Assembly: GCA_964423545.1 (NCBI GenBank)
Contig: CAYRFV010000248.1
Span: 1-8,470 of the forward strand
Source of the DNA: JALOOE01 sp964423545
Lineage (GTDB): Bacteria > Chloroflexota > Anaerolineae > CG2-30-64-16
DNA length: 8,470 nucleotides
Direction of reading: 5' to 3'
Below the pieces are notes generated by a model. It did no database searches. It worked only from the letters and a program-made list of their open reading frames with translations, and was not told the DNA's origin. Made by a program: the position numbers and the translations under genes. Below are positions 1 through 6,651 of the stretch, piece by piece (the stretch's first letter is position 1; each line of letters starts with the position of its first letter).

Positions 1-1040
1 TGCTCCATATTCTCCATCCGCGCGATTACCTCTACCTGCTGCACTGCCCGTGCTCGGCCTCTGCGGCGCTGTCCCTCCAGGGCGATAGCGCCATCTGTTC
101 GCGGTGCCATCGGCGGTTCCCGATTCGCGAGCGCTGCATCCTCGATTTGGTGGATGTGGCGACGCTGGATGCCGAGACCGCCCGGGAGCTGAAGGGGAAC
201 ACTCACCGTGCGACCCCCGAACAGCTTGCAGCCTGGGTCGCAGCTGAGCAAAGCAGCGGTTGGACCGGGTACTATGCACACAGCCGCAAGCATTCGATGG
301 AGCTGCTTGCCCGGCGTCTGCGCGACGCGGGGATTGACACCCTTTTCTCTTTGGGTTCAGGAACTGGGCGGGAGATCTTCTATCTCCAGCAGTTCATGCA
401 TCTCAAGCGGGTTTACTGCTCCGACCTTTCCGCTACGGCCCTGGAAGTGATACCCCGCCGGTTGGCGCCTTTCGAGATCGAGGTCGGACTTTTTGCCGCA
501 GACCTGGTGCAAGCGCCCATCGCGGTGAAGGACATCCCGATCCTCGTCGTCAACGCGCTGCACCACACCCGGGACATGCACGCCACGCTCACGGTGCTGC
601 TGCAGAAGGGATATTGCGACATCTTCCTGGTTGAGCCGGCGAGCAACTTCCTGATTCGCACGTTGGCGCGCCTGGGTCTCGCTCAGAGGGTCGAGTATTC
701 CGGGGTCAAGCCGGGGCGTCTGGAGATCCCCAGGCTGCGCGCCTTCTGTCGCGAGCATGGCTATCGCGTGTCCCTGGCAACCTTGTGGATGTTTCCCCAG
801 GACTACTTCGAGAGGATCTTTGGCGCCTCCCCACGCGTGCAGCAGGTCTTGATCGGAGGGCTCACCGTCTTCTCGCGGGCCGCCAACTGGATCCATTTCG
901 GCAACACCACGGTGGCGCACCTGCGAAGAGCCGATGCGGGCGGGGGCGCCATACCAGAGGACGGACTGTCGGACGCGCGCGCTGCGCGTTCGGCTGCCGA
1001 TCTACAGAGGTCGATAAGGACGAGTCAGTATGTTCAGTAA
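1..1040 (+). CDS. Class I SAM-dependent methyltransferase with N-terminal Trm112-like zinc ribbon (5' partial)
   Basis: The frame is open from the left edge to the TAA at 1038-1040, giving at least 345 codons, so the true start lies at or before the edge. Bases 1-2 are 'tg', so the split first codon could itself be NTG. Later in-frame starts such as TTG at 147 would cut off a recognisable domain. Cysteines encoded at 45, 51, 96 and 105 form CxC and CxxC pairs, the latter followed by HRRFPI, like the Trm112-type zinc ribbon that heads many small-molecule methyltransferases. The SAM-binding motif I (LFSLGSGTGRE) is encoded at about 342-374, the acidic SAM-ribose contact is probably the D of YCSD, and a motif IV-like VVNALHH follows. 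The substrate cannot be told from sequence. The last ~35 residues are Ala/Arg/Gly-rich and look non-conserved. The gene overlaps the next by 11 nt, which suggests translational coupling. Methyltransferase fold is confident; the zinc ribbon is moderately so. Confidence 0.8.
   Translation, partial: LHILHPRDYLYLLHCPCSASAALSLQGDSAICSRCHRRFPIRERCILDLVDVATLDAETARELKGNTHRATPEQLAAWVAAEQSSGWTGYYAHSRKHSMELLARRLRDAGIDTLFSLGSGTGREIFYLQQFMHLKRVYCSDLSATALEVIPRRLAPFEIEVGLFAADLVQAPIAVKDIPILVVNALHHTRDMHATLTVLLQKGYCDIFLVEPASNFLIRTLARLGLAQRVEYSGVKPGRLEIPRLRAFCREHGYRVSLATLWMFPQDYFERIFGASPRVQQVLIGGLTVFSRAANWIHFGNTTVAHLRRADAGGGAIPEDGLSDARAARSAADLQRSIRTSQYVQ
1016..1020 (+). promoter_or_regulatory. Ribosome binding site of mrp inside the methyltransferase gene
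   Basis: AAGGA lies 9 nt before the ATG at 1030, inside the 3' end of the preceding gene. It supports ATG 1030 as the mrp start and coupled translation across the 11-nt overlap. Confidence 0.6.
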
Positions 1041-2118
1041 ATCGAATCGGATCACACAAGAAACGGTCCTCAACGCGCTCCGCGGCGTCCAGGAACCGGA
1101 GTTGCACCAGGACCTCGTGGCCCTGAACATGGTCAAGGACATCTTGATCGAGGACAGCAAAGTCACGTTCACGATCACATTGACCACGCCCGCATGTCCG
1201 CTGCGCCATCAGATTGAAGCCGAAACGCGCGCCGCGGTGCTGAAGTTGCCCGGCGTGCGCACAGTTGAGGTGAAATTCGACGCCCAGGTGCGCGGCGATC
1301 ACCGTATTCCCACGCGGCTCAATGTCCCGATCAAGAACATTGTTGCCGTCGGCAGCGGCAAGGGCGGGGTCGGCAAGACGACGGTGGCTGTCAATCTGGC
1401 CGCGGCGCTCGCACAGATGGGTGCGAAGGTCGGCATCCTGGATGCGGACATCTACGGGCCGAACGTGCCGATCATGTTGGGGGTGGACAGCCTGCCGCCG
1501 CTTACCGGCGAACAGATGACCCCCGCATTCGCTTATGGCGTCGAGATCATGTCCATCGGCTTCTTGGTGCCTGACGGTGAGGCGCTGATCTGGCGCGGCC
1601 CGATGTTGCACAAGGCGATTCAGCAGCTCTTCACGGATGTGGCGTGGGGTGCGCCGGCCGGCGCCAAAGGGGGCCTCGACTACATGATCGTCGATCTGCC
1701 GCCTGGCACAGGAGACGCCCAGCTCAGCCTGGCGCAGCTCGTGCCGCTGACCGGCGGCATCATCGTCAGCACGCCGCAGGAGGTGGCGCTGTCAGATGCT
1801 CGCCGCGGGTTCACGGCATTCCAGCGGTTGAGCGTGCCCGTGCTCGGCATTGTCGAGAACATGGCGGGGCCGGTGTTCGGTTTTGGCGGCGGCGAGCACG
1901 CCGCCGAGGCGCTCGGCGTCCCGTTCCTGGGCCGCATCGAGTTGGAGCCGGAGATTCGCGAAGGCGGCGATGCGGGCAAACCGGCGGTTGCCTGCTGCCC
2001 CGAATCCCCCCAGGCTGAGGCGTTTCGCGCCATCGCGCGCAAGGTTGCCGCGCAAGTCAGCGTGCTGAACGCGCGCCGGCCCCCTGCGCCCAAAACACCG
2101 ATCAAGCTCGAGCTGTAG
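1030..2118 (+). CDS. mrp: Mrp/ApbC-family iron-sulfur cluster carrier ATPase
   Basis: Cytoplasmic P-loop ATPase of the Mrp/ApbC/NBP35 family, known to bind a 4Fe-4S cluster between two subunits and pass it to target proteins. At 362 aa it has normal length. An N-terminal DUF59 (MIP18-like) domain spans about residues 10-85 and includes the typical TTPACPLR with Cys56. The deviant Walker A GSGKGGVGKTT is at 108-118, the DADIYGPNVP switch segment at 138-147, and the family signature MIVDLPPGTGDAQLS at 219-233. The usual ENM is at 276-278. Unusually, the CxxC pair that most Mrp proteins carry just after ENM is absent: the sequence goes straight to AGPVFGFGGGE. The only nearby cysteines are Cys322-Cys323. 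The start is supported by a Shine-Dalgarno 9 nt upstream. The next gene encodes a multi-cluster Fe-S protein that may be a client (inference). Confidence 0.95.
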   Translation: MFSKSNRITQETVLNALRGVQEPELHQDLVALNMVKDILIEDSKVTFTITLTTPACPLRHQIEAETRAAVLKLPGVRTVEVKFDAQVRGDHRIPTRLNVPIKNIVAVGSGKGGVGKTTVAVNLAAALAQMGAKVGILDADIYGPNVPIMLGVDSLPPLTGEQMTPAFAYGVEIMSIGFLVPDGEALIWRGPMLHKAIQQLFTDVAWGAPAGAKGGLDYMIVDLPPGTGDAQLSLAQLVPLTGGIIVSTPQEVALSDARRGFTAFQRLSVPVLGIVENMAGPVFGFGGGEHAAEALGVPFLGRIELEPEIREGGDAGKPAVACCPESPQAEAFRAIARKVAAQVSVLNARRPPAPKTPIKLEL

Positions 2119-2131
2119 ACGAAGACCGGCC

Positions 2132-2166
2132 GACGACGGGCTGCGACCGCCCATCGCCCCGTCGTC
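2132..2166 (+). terminator. Intergenic hairpin between mrp and the Fe-S oxidoreductase gene
   Basis: GACGACGGG at 2132-2140 pairs perfectly with CCCGTCGTC at 2158-2166. After a 2-nt bulge, an inner 4-bp stem forms (GCGA 2143-2146 with TCGC 2154-2157), closing a 7-nt loop. No T-run follows, so it is not a classical intrinsic terminator. It could be a weak terminator, an attenuator, or a 3'-end stabilising structure within an operon. Structure is seen; function is inferred. Confidence 0.4.
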
Positions 2167-2175
2167 ACCTCACGC

Positions 2176-2182
2176 AAAGGAG
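2176..2182 (+). promoter_or_regulatory. Strong ribosome binding site
   Basis: AAAGGAG sits 10 nt before the ATG at 2193 and fixes the start of the Fe-S oxidoreductase gene. Confidence 0.7.
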
Positions 2183-2192
2183 CTGAGCGGCC

Positions 2193-4253
2193 ATGGAGTC
2201 GTTTCCCGTACGTTACAGCTATTGGAACATCCCCGTATCGCTGCGGGTCGTCTTCTTCGGCACGATGGCGATTGCCGTGGCGTTTCTGTGTTACGGCACG
2301 GTGCAGCGCGTTCGGCTGTGGCGCAAGGGACAGCCGGAGATAGGCTTCGATCGCCCCCGGCGCCGTATCGGGCGCGTCCTGAGATATGCCGTCGCCCAAG
2401 TCCGTATTCTCCGTCAAGGTTACCCCGCAGCCATGCACCTGGGCATCTTCTGGGGTATGACGCTGCTCTTCATCGGCACCGTGTTGGCGACGCTCGACAC
2501 GGATCTCTTCGAGTTGATCCTGGATGCCAAGCTGCTGCAGGGCGACTTCTATCTGCTCTACAAAGTCGTGCTGGACCTGGCTGGTCTGTTCGTCCTGATC
2601 GGCCTGGGGTTGGCGATCTATCGCCGCTACGTCGTGCGTCCCGACTATTTGAACACCGATTGGCGCTTCCATCTGACGCTGCCACTGCTGGCGCTCATCA
2701 TTCTGACCGGTCTTCTGGTCGAGGCGCTACGCCTGGCAGCCATGCAGCCGCCTTGGGCGCCTTTCTCGGTCATCGCCTATCCGATTAGCCTGCTGCTGCA
2801 AGGATTGTCTGAAAGCACGCTGCTCGTCGTGCATCGCAGCCTGTGGGTGGGTCATTTCCTTGTGGTCGCAGCCGGCATCGCTGCCGTGCCCTGGACGAAT
2901 CTCTTTCACATCGTCTCGTCGCCCGCGAATGTCTTTGTCGCGCCGTGGCGGTCGCGCGGCGCGCTCAGACCGATCGACAACCTGGAGCAGGCCGAGACGC
3001 TGGGGGTCAGCAAGCTTGCCGAATTCCCCTGGCCGCGGCTCATTAACATGGATGCCTGCACCGAATGCGGGCGCTGCCAGGCGGTCTGCCCGGCGCATGC
3101 TGCACGGCAGCCGCTCAGCCCGAAGCAGCTCGTGCTCGATCTGCGCGCGGTGCTGCCGGCCCTGGGCAGGCAAGGCCACAGTGGAACAACCGACAAGCCC
3201 GCTGAAGCTGTCCGCACTTCTGCTCCTCACCAACTGGTCGGCGAGGTCATCCAGCACGAGACCCTTTGGAGTTGCACGACCTGCTATGCATGCGTCTACG
3301 AGTGCCCGGTGTTGATTGAGCATGTGGACGATATCATCGACATGCGGCGCTATCTGGCGTTGGCCGAAGGCGATCTCCCCGGCAGTCTGGCCTCGACTCT
3401 CACCAATATCGAGCGCGCTGGCAACCCATGGAAGCAGCCCAAGCGCAGACGCGCGGCCTGGGCGCAGGGGCTCGGCTTCGAGGTCCCTGTCATGCGCGAT
3501 CGGGGGGAGGCGGATGTGCTGTGGTGGGTCGGTTGCGCGGGAGCATACGATCCGCGCAATCAGAAAGTGACGCGCGCAATCGCGCGTATTCTCAGCGCCG
3601 CCGGGGTCGACTTTGCCATCCTGGGCGATGAGGAGACCTGCACCGGTGATGCGGCCCGCCGCGCCGGCAACGAATACCTGTTCCAGACGCTGGCGCAATC
3701 CAACATCCAGACGCTCCGCCAGTACAAGTTCCGTGTCATCCTCACCCAATGCCCGCACTGCCTGAACACCCTGAAGAACGAGTACCCTCAGTTCGGCGGC
3801 GCGTACAACGTCGTTCATTACACCGAATACATCGAGCAGCTGCTGCGCGCAGGTAGAGTAGGGGTTTCGGTTGGGGACGGGACGCGGCTCGCGTTCCACG
3901 ATCCGTGTTACCTGGGGCGATATAACGACATCTACGACGCGCCGCGCGCGCTGATTGCTGCTGCAGGGATGAAGCTGACCGAGCTGCAGCGATCGCGCGA
4001 TAGGGCGATGTGCTGCGGCGGGGGCGGCGCGCGTGTCTGGATGGAGGACGAAGGGGAGGTGCGCGTCAATCGCAACCGCCTCGCACAGATCAGGGAGACG
4101 GGAGCACAGCAGATCGGCGTGGCGTGCCCATTCTGCCTGATCATGCTGGAAGATGCCCGCAGCGCGGTCGGCGCCGAGGATCTGGTGATCCGTGATGTGG
4201 CCGAGCTCGTTGCGGACGCGTTGGCGGTCGAGAGCCGACCCGCAGCCTCGTGA
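2193..4253 (+). CDS. Membrane Fe-S oxidoreductase, EtfD/EMO/FadF type (NarI-like heme b domain + 2x 4Fe-4S + 2x CCG)
   Basis: A 686-aa membrane protein built in three parts. The N-terminal ~240 residues hold about five hydrophobic helices (near 17-36, 84-104, 122-143, 160-180, 216-235) with histidines suited to heme b ligation (His82, His160, His214, His221), like nitrate reductase gamma. Two 4Fe-4S motifs follow: CTECGRCQAVCP (Cys289, 292, 295, 299) and CTTCYACVYECP (Cys361, 364, 367, 371). Two CCG (DUF224, HdrD-like) domains end the protein. The second is complete (Cys572, Cys607-608, CPFC 645-648). In the first (Cys448, Cys483, CPHC 520-523) the double Cys is a single Cys in ETCTGDAARR, wording I recall as typical of this family. 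Family members pass electrons from electron-transfer flavoprotein to menaquinone during acyl-CoA oxidation. No etfAB is in view, so the electron donor is inferred. GlpC, DsrK and HdrDE-like functions are alternatives but fit the fused membrane part less well. Confidence 0.88.
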   Translation: MESFPVRYSYWNIPVSLRVVFFGTMAIAVAFLCYGTVQRVRLWRKGQPEIGFDRPRRRIGRVLRYAVAQVRILRQGYPAAMHLGIFWGMTLLFIGTVLATLDTDLFELILDAKLLQGDFYLLYKVVLDLAGLFVLIGLGLAIYRRYVVRPDYLNTDWRFHLTLPLLALIILTGLLVEALRLAAMQPPWAPFSVIAYPISLLLQGLSESTLLVVHRSLWVGHFLVVAAGIAAVPWTNLFHIVSSPANVFVAPWRSRGALRPIDNLEQAETLGVSKLAEFPWPRLINMDACTECGRCQAVCPAHAARQPLSPKQLVLDLRAVLPALGRQGHSGTTDKPAEAVRTSAPHQLVGEVIQHETLWSCTTCYACVYECPVLIEHVDDIIDMRRYLALAEGDLPGSLASTLTNIERAGNPWKQPKRRRAAWAQGLGFEVPVMRDRGEADVLWWVGCAGAYDPRNQKVTRAIARILSAAGVDFAILGDEETCTGDAARRAGNEYLFQTLAQSNIQTLRQYKFRVILTQCPHCLNTLKNEYPQFGGAYNVVHYTEYIEQLLRAGRVGVSVGDGTRLAFHDPCYLGRYNDIYDAPRALIAAAGMKLTELQRSRDRAMCCGGGGARVWMEDEGEVRVNRNRLAQIRETGAQQIGVACPFCLIMLEDARSAVGAEDLVIRDVAELVADALAVESRPAAS

Positions 4254-4263
4254 GGCAGTTGCC

Positions 4264-4314
4264 CGGCAGCACCCTCGAGCATCTGGCCCGCGGCGCCGGC
4301 CGCCCTGCCTGCCG
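4264..4314 (+). repeat. GC-rich nested inverted repeats downstream of the Fe-S oxidoreductase gene
   Basis: GCGGC at 4290-4294 and GCCGC at 4299-4303 form a 5-bp stem with a GCCG loop. CGGCAG at 4264-4269 can pair with CTGCCG at 4309-4314 outside it. This lies just after the stop codon of the preceding gene and could help end its transcript, but no T-run follows and such pairings are easy to find in GC-rich DNA. Confidence 0.25.
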
Positions 4315-4376
4315 TGCCGAGTGATGCCGGTCAGGACGAGCGCCTTGTTCCCGCCCCACGATGTGCCTTTCGGCCG

Positions 4377-4405
4377 ATGACAGCTGCCTGCCAGTCGTGT
4401 ATGAT
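4377..4405 (+). promoter_or_regulatory. Sigma70-type promoter for the membrane protein / regulator pair
   Basis: A -35 box ATGACA (4377-4382; 5 of 6 to consensus) and a -10 box TATGAT (4400-4405; 5 of 6) are 17 bp apart, the optimal spacing. Transcription would begin near 4412, giving a leader of about 80 nt before the ATG at 4493. It sits in a 239-nt non-coding gap, where a promoter is expected. No experimental evidence. Confidence 0.55.
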
Positions 4406-4437
4406 CTGATCCGCAGGGCTGAAGTGCGCATCGGCGA

Positions 4438-4461
4438 GTCGTCGCCTGGAGAGGCGAGGAC
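4438..4461 (+). promoter_or_regulatory. Leader hairpin upstream of the membrane protein gene
   Basis: TCGCCT (4442-4447) pairs with AGGCGA (4452-4457) around a GGAG loop. Beyond one G-G mismatch, GTC (4438-4440) pairs with GAC (4459-4461). It lies within the predicted leader, 16 nt before the CAGGAG ribosome binding site (4478-4483), so it might affect translation. Function is inferred. Confidence 0.35.
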
Positions 4462-4492
4462 GCCATGGCAGCCGGATCAGGAGCGATGAACG

Positions 4493-5254
4493 ATGACGAG
4501 CCTAGGTGAAATCACTGAGGGCAGCTCTCCTCAAAATCGTCCCCCATTTCTCTACGAGATCCGGGTCAAAGGACGCCTTTCCGATGAGCAGTGGACCTCG
4601 TGGTTCGACGATCTGTCGGTGACTGTCGACCAGGGCGAATCGACGCTGCGCGGCAAGGCGGCGGATCACGCTGCGCTCTATGGGCTATTGGCGCGGCTGC
4701 GCGACCTGGCGATCCCTCTGATCTCGGTCCGGGTTCTTGACGCCGAGGCTCAACGCAGGTTAGTGGTTGCCGGCCGTCGATACGATCTCGCGCTCAACGG
4801 GCTCCTGGTGTTGCTGTACTTGCTGCTGTTGGGTGGGTTCGTTGCCATCACCGTCTTCGTGGCGCCCGTGATCAACGTGGCGCTGGCGCTCGCGCTGCTA
4901 TTGGCGCTGCTGGGCGCGCTCGCGCACGCATTCTGGCTGTGGAGCAGTGCGGGAGCGTGGCGGTGGATTGCCTATGTCACCTGGCCGGCCGCAGCACTCA
5001 CGTTCCTCATCTTCATTCCCGTCTCAGGGCTCTTGCCTCCGGCGCTGGGCATCGCCATCATGCTTCTTCTGCTGGCGGGAGGGCTTTCCTATGTTCTCTT
5101 CTTCATGCGGCGTCACCCGGAGGAGATGAAGAGGCGCCTGGTCGACGGCGCCACTGGTCTGTCCCGACTGAGAGGGTGGGCGAAGGGTGTCCGCCCGATA
5201 GGCCAGGGTCGTGAGCCCGGAACCTCGGAGCAGGGGAACGGCTCAGCAGACTGA
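4493..5254 (+). CDS. Four-helix membrane protein with N-terminal soluble domain, unknown function
   Basis: A 253-aa protein. Residues 20-83 form a soluble domain (begins YEIRVKGRLSDEQW, with WFDDLSVTV and LYGLLARLRDLAIPLISV) that I recognise as a small domain occurring alone in many Chloroflexota and some Actinobacteria proteins. I know no function for it. Residues 99-205 hold four hydrophobic helices (about 99-122, 127-150, 157-180, 183-205), followed by a basic tail (MRRHPEEMKRR) and a polar C-terminus. The tail charge suggests a cytoplasmic C-terminus, which with four helices would also put the N-terminal domain in the cytoplasm. ATG 4493 is chosen because TGA at 4487-4489 is in frame just upstream and CAGGAG lies 9 nt before it. 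It has its own promoter, and the regulator gene begins about 4 nt after its stop, so the two are probably co-transcribed. Confidence 0.75.
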   Translation: MTSLGEITEGSSPQNRPPFLYEIRVKGRLSDEQWTSWFDDLSVTVDQGESTLRGKAADHAALYGLLARLRDLAIPLISVRVLDAEAQRRLVVAGRRYDLALNGLLVLLYLLLLGGFVAITVFVAPVINVALALALLLALLGALAHAFWLWSSAGAWRWIAYVTWPAAALTFLIFIPVSGLLPPALGIAIMLLLLAGGLSYVLFFMRRHPEEMKRRLVDGATGLSRLRGWAKGVRPIGQGREPGTSEQGNGSAD

Positions 5255-5258
5255 GGCG

Positions 5259-6647
5259 ATGCTGGCTGGTGCAATGGCCTTCGAAACCTTGCTCTCAACC
5301 AAGCTGCAACTCCCAGTGGCCCGGCCGAATCTGGTCGCACGTCCGCGCCTGCTCGCGCGGCTCTCCGAAGGGCTCCGGCTTGCCCGCCGGCTGACGCTGG
5401 TGTCTGCGCCGCCCGGGTTCGGCAAGACAAACCTGATCTGCAGCTGGGTCGCCAGTCTGGATCGCCGTACTGCCTGGTTGACGCTCGATGAGGGCGACAA
5501 TGACCCCGATCGGTTCCTGTCCTACCTGATCGCCGCGCTCAGCCGGGTCGACGAGCGCATCGGCGATGAACTGGCGCAGCCTGTGTCATCCGCGCCACAC
5601 GAGGAACGGTTGACCGCGGTCATCAATGGTTTGGCCTCGGCCGGCCTCCCGTCGCTGCTTGTCTTGGATGACTATCATGTGCTTCGCAGTTTCGCCGTGC
5701 ACGAGCTGGTCGCCTTCCTCCTGGCAAATCAGCCGCCCGGCTTTCATCTGGTCATCGGCTCCCGCGAAGACCCGCCCCTGCCACTCGCCCGGATGCGCGC
5801 TCGCGACCAGGTGACTGAGGTGCGTGAGCATGCCCTCCGCTTCAGCGTCGAGGAAGGCGGCGCCTTTTTTTCGCGGACGATGGGCCTCAGCCTTTCGCCC
5901 GAAGCGGTCGTCACTCTCCTGTCGCGCACCGAGGGGTGGGTGACCGGTCTCCAGCTGGCTGGGGTGGCGCTGTCTCAGATTGCAGCAGGATCACAGCCCC
6001 AGCGCGCGATCGATGCTTTCGTCGAAGCCTTTGCCGGCGATGATCGCTACATTGTGGACTACCTGGTGGCCGAAGTGTTGGACCGCGAACCGGAGCCAGT
6101 GCGCAGCTTTCTGCGGCGGACCTCCATTCTTGAACGCCTCTCCGCGCCGCTTTGCGACGAACTGACCGGTCGAAGCGATTCTGCGCAGGTTCTTGACCAT
6201 CTTGAGGCTGCGAATCTCTTTCTGCTGCCGCTGGACAACCGCCGCGAGTGGTTTCGATACCATGGGCTGTTCGGTGAGGTGCTGCGGCTGTCGCTGTCCA
6301 CGCAGGAGCAGATCGATCTGCACCGGCGATCTGCTGGCTGGTTCGAGGTGCACGGATGGCCCGAATCGGCCGCCCACCATGCTCGCCGGGCCGCCGAGCT
6401 GCCGGGCCGCTTCGGCGGAGGGCGGAGTCCTGCCTCCACCCCTCAATCGCTGGTCGAGCCGCTCAGCGAGAGGGAGCTGGAAGTGCTGCGCCTGATCGCC
6501 GCCGGCCTCTCCAATCAGGAGATTGCCGATCGCCTCGTCATCGCCCAAGGCACCGTGAAGCGTCACATCAATAACATCTACGGTAAGCTTCAGGTCGGCA
6601 GCCGAACCCAGGCTGTTGCGGCCGCTCGCGATCTCCACATCCTCTAG
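5259..6647 (+). CDS. MalT-like LuxR-family ATPase regulator lacking the TPR sensor region
   Basis: About 462 aa against the usual 850-900 for MalT/LAL regulators, which are ATP-dependent DNA-binding transcription activators. Numbered from ATG 5259: the typical opening LLSTKLQLPVARPNLVARPRLL, Walker A APPGFGKT at 50-57, Walker B LLVLDDYH at 133-140, a conserved GSREDPPLPLARMRA segment at 167-181, and the winged-helix end with WFRYHGLFGEVLR at 331-343. The LuxR HTH occupies about 401-462 (LSERELEVLRLIAAGLSNQEIADRL, GTVKRHINNIYGKL). The ~400-residue TPR region normally between these parts is missing: the chain runs from ESAAHHARRAAEL through a short Gly/Pro/Ser linker to the HTH. The frame is unbroken. 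The start is uncertain: ATG 5274 fits the family start best, ATG 5259 is 4 nt after the previous stop, and GTG 5211 would overlap that gene; none has a good ribosome site. Target genes are unknown, with its own operon a natural candidate. Confidence 0.85.
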   Translation: MLAGAMAFETLLSTKLQLPVARPNLVARPRLLARLSEGLRLARRLTLVSAPPGFGKTNLICSWVASLDRRTAWLTLDEGDNDPDRFLSYLIAALSRVDERIGDELAQPVSSAPHEERLTAVINGLASAGLPSLLVLDDYHVLRSFAVHELVAFLLANQPPGFHLVIGSREDPPLPLARMRARDQVTEVREHALRFSVEEGGAFFSRTMGLSLSPEAVVTLLSRTEGWVTGLQLAGVALSQIAAGSQPQRAIDAFVEAFAGDDRYIVDYLVAEVLDREPEPVRSFLRRTSILERLSAPLCDELTGRSDSAQVLDHLEAANLFLLPLDNRREWFRYHGLFGEVLRLSLSTQEQIDLHRRSAGWFEVHGWPESAAHHARRAAELPGRFGGGRSPASTPQSLVEPLSERELEVLRLIAAGLSNQEIADRLVIAQGTVKRHINNIYGKLQVGSRTQAVAAARDLHIL

Positions 6648-6651
6648 TCGA

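Noticed and set aside
1680..2672. A 330-codon minus-strand frame spanning the mrp end and the oxidoreductase start
   Set aside because: It crosses two confident + strand genes and the hairpin between them and shows no domain or ribosome site.
2727..4466. A 579-codon open frame on the minus strand opposite the Fe-S oxidoreductase gene
   Set aside because: It is the mirror of a GC-rich gene with strong third-position bias. The translation is Arg/Ala/His-rich with no recognisable domain, while the + strand gene has clear cluster motifs.
4254..4492. Possible tRNA or small RNA in the GC-rich gap
   Set aside because: No tRNA-like arms or TTCGANNCY-like loop were found, and the structure seen is explained by simple inverted repeats plus a promoter.
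4465..4509. A 14-codon frame overlapping the start of the membrane protein gene
   Set aside because: It has no good ribosome binding site of its own and such short frames are frequent by chance; mentioned only as a possible leader peptide.
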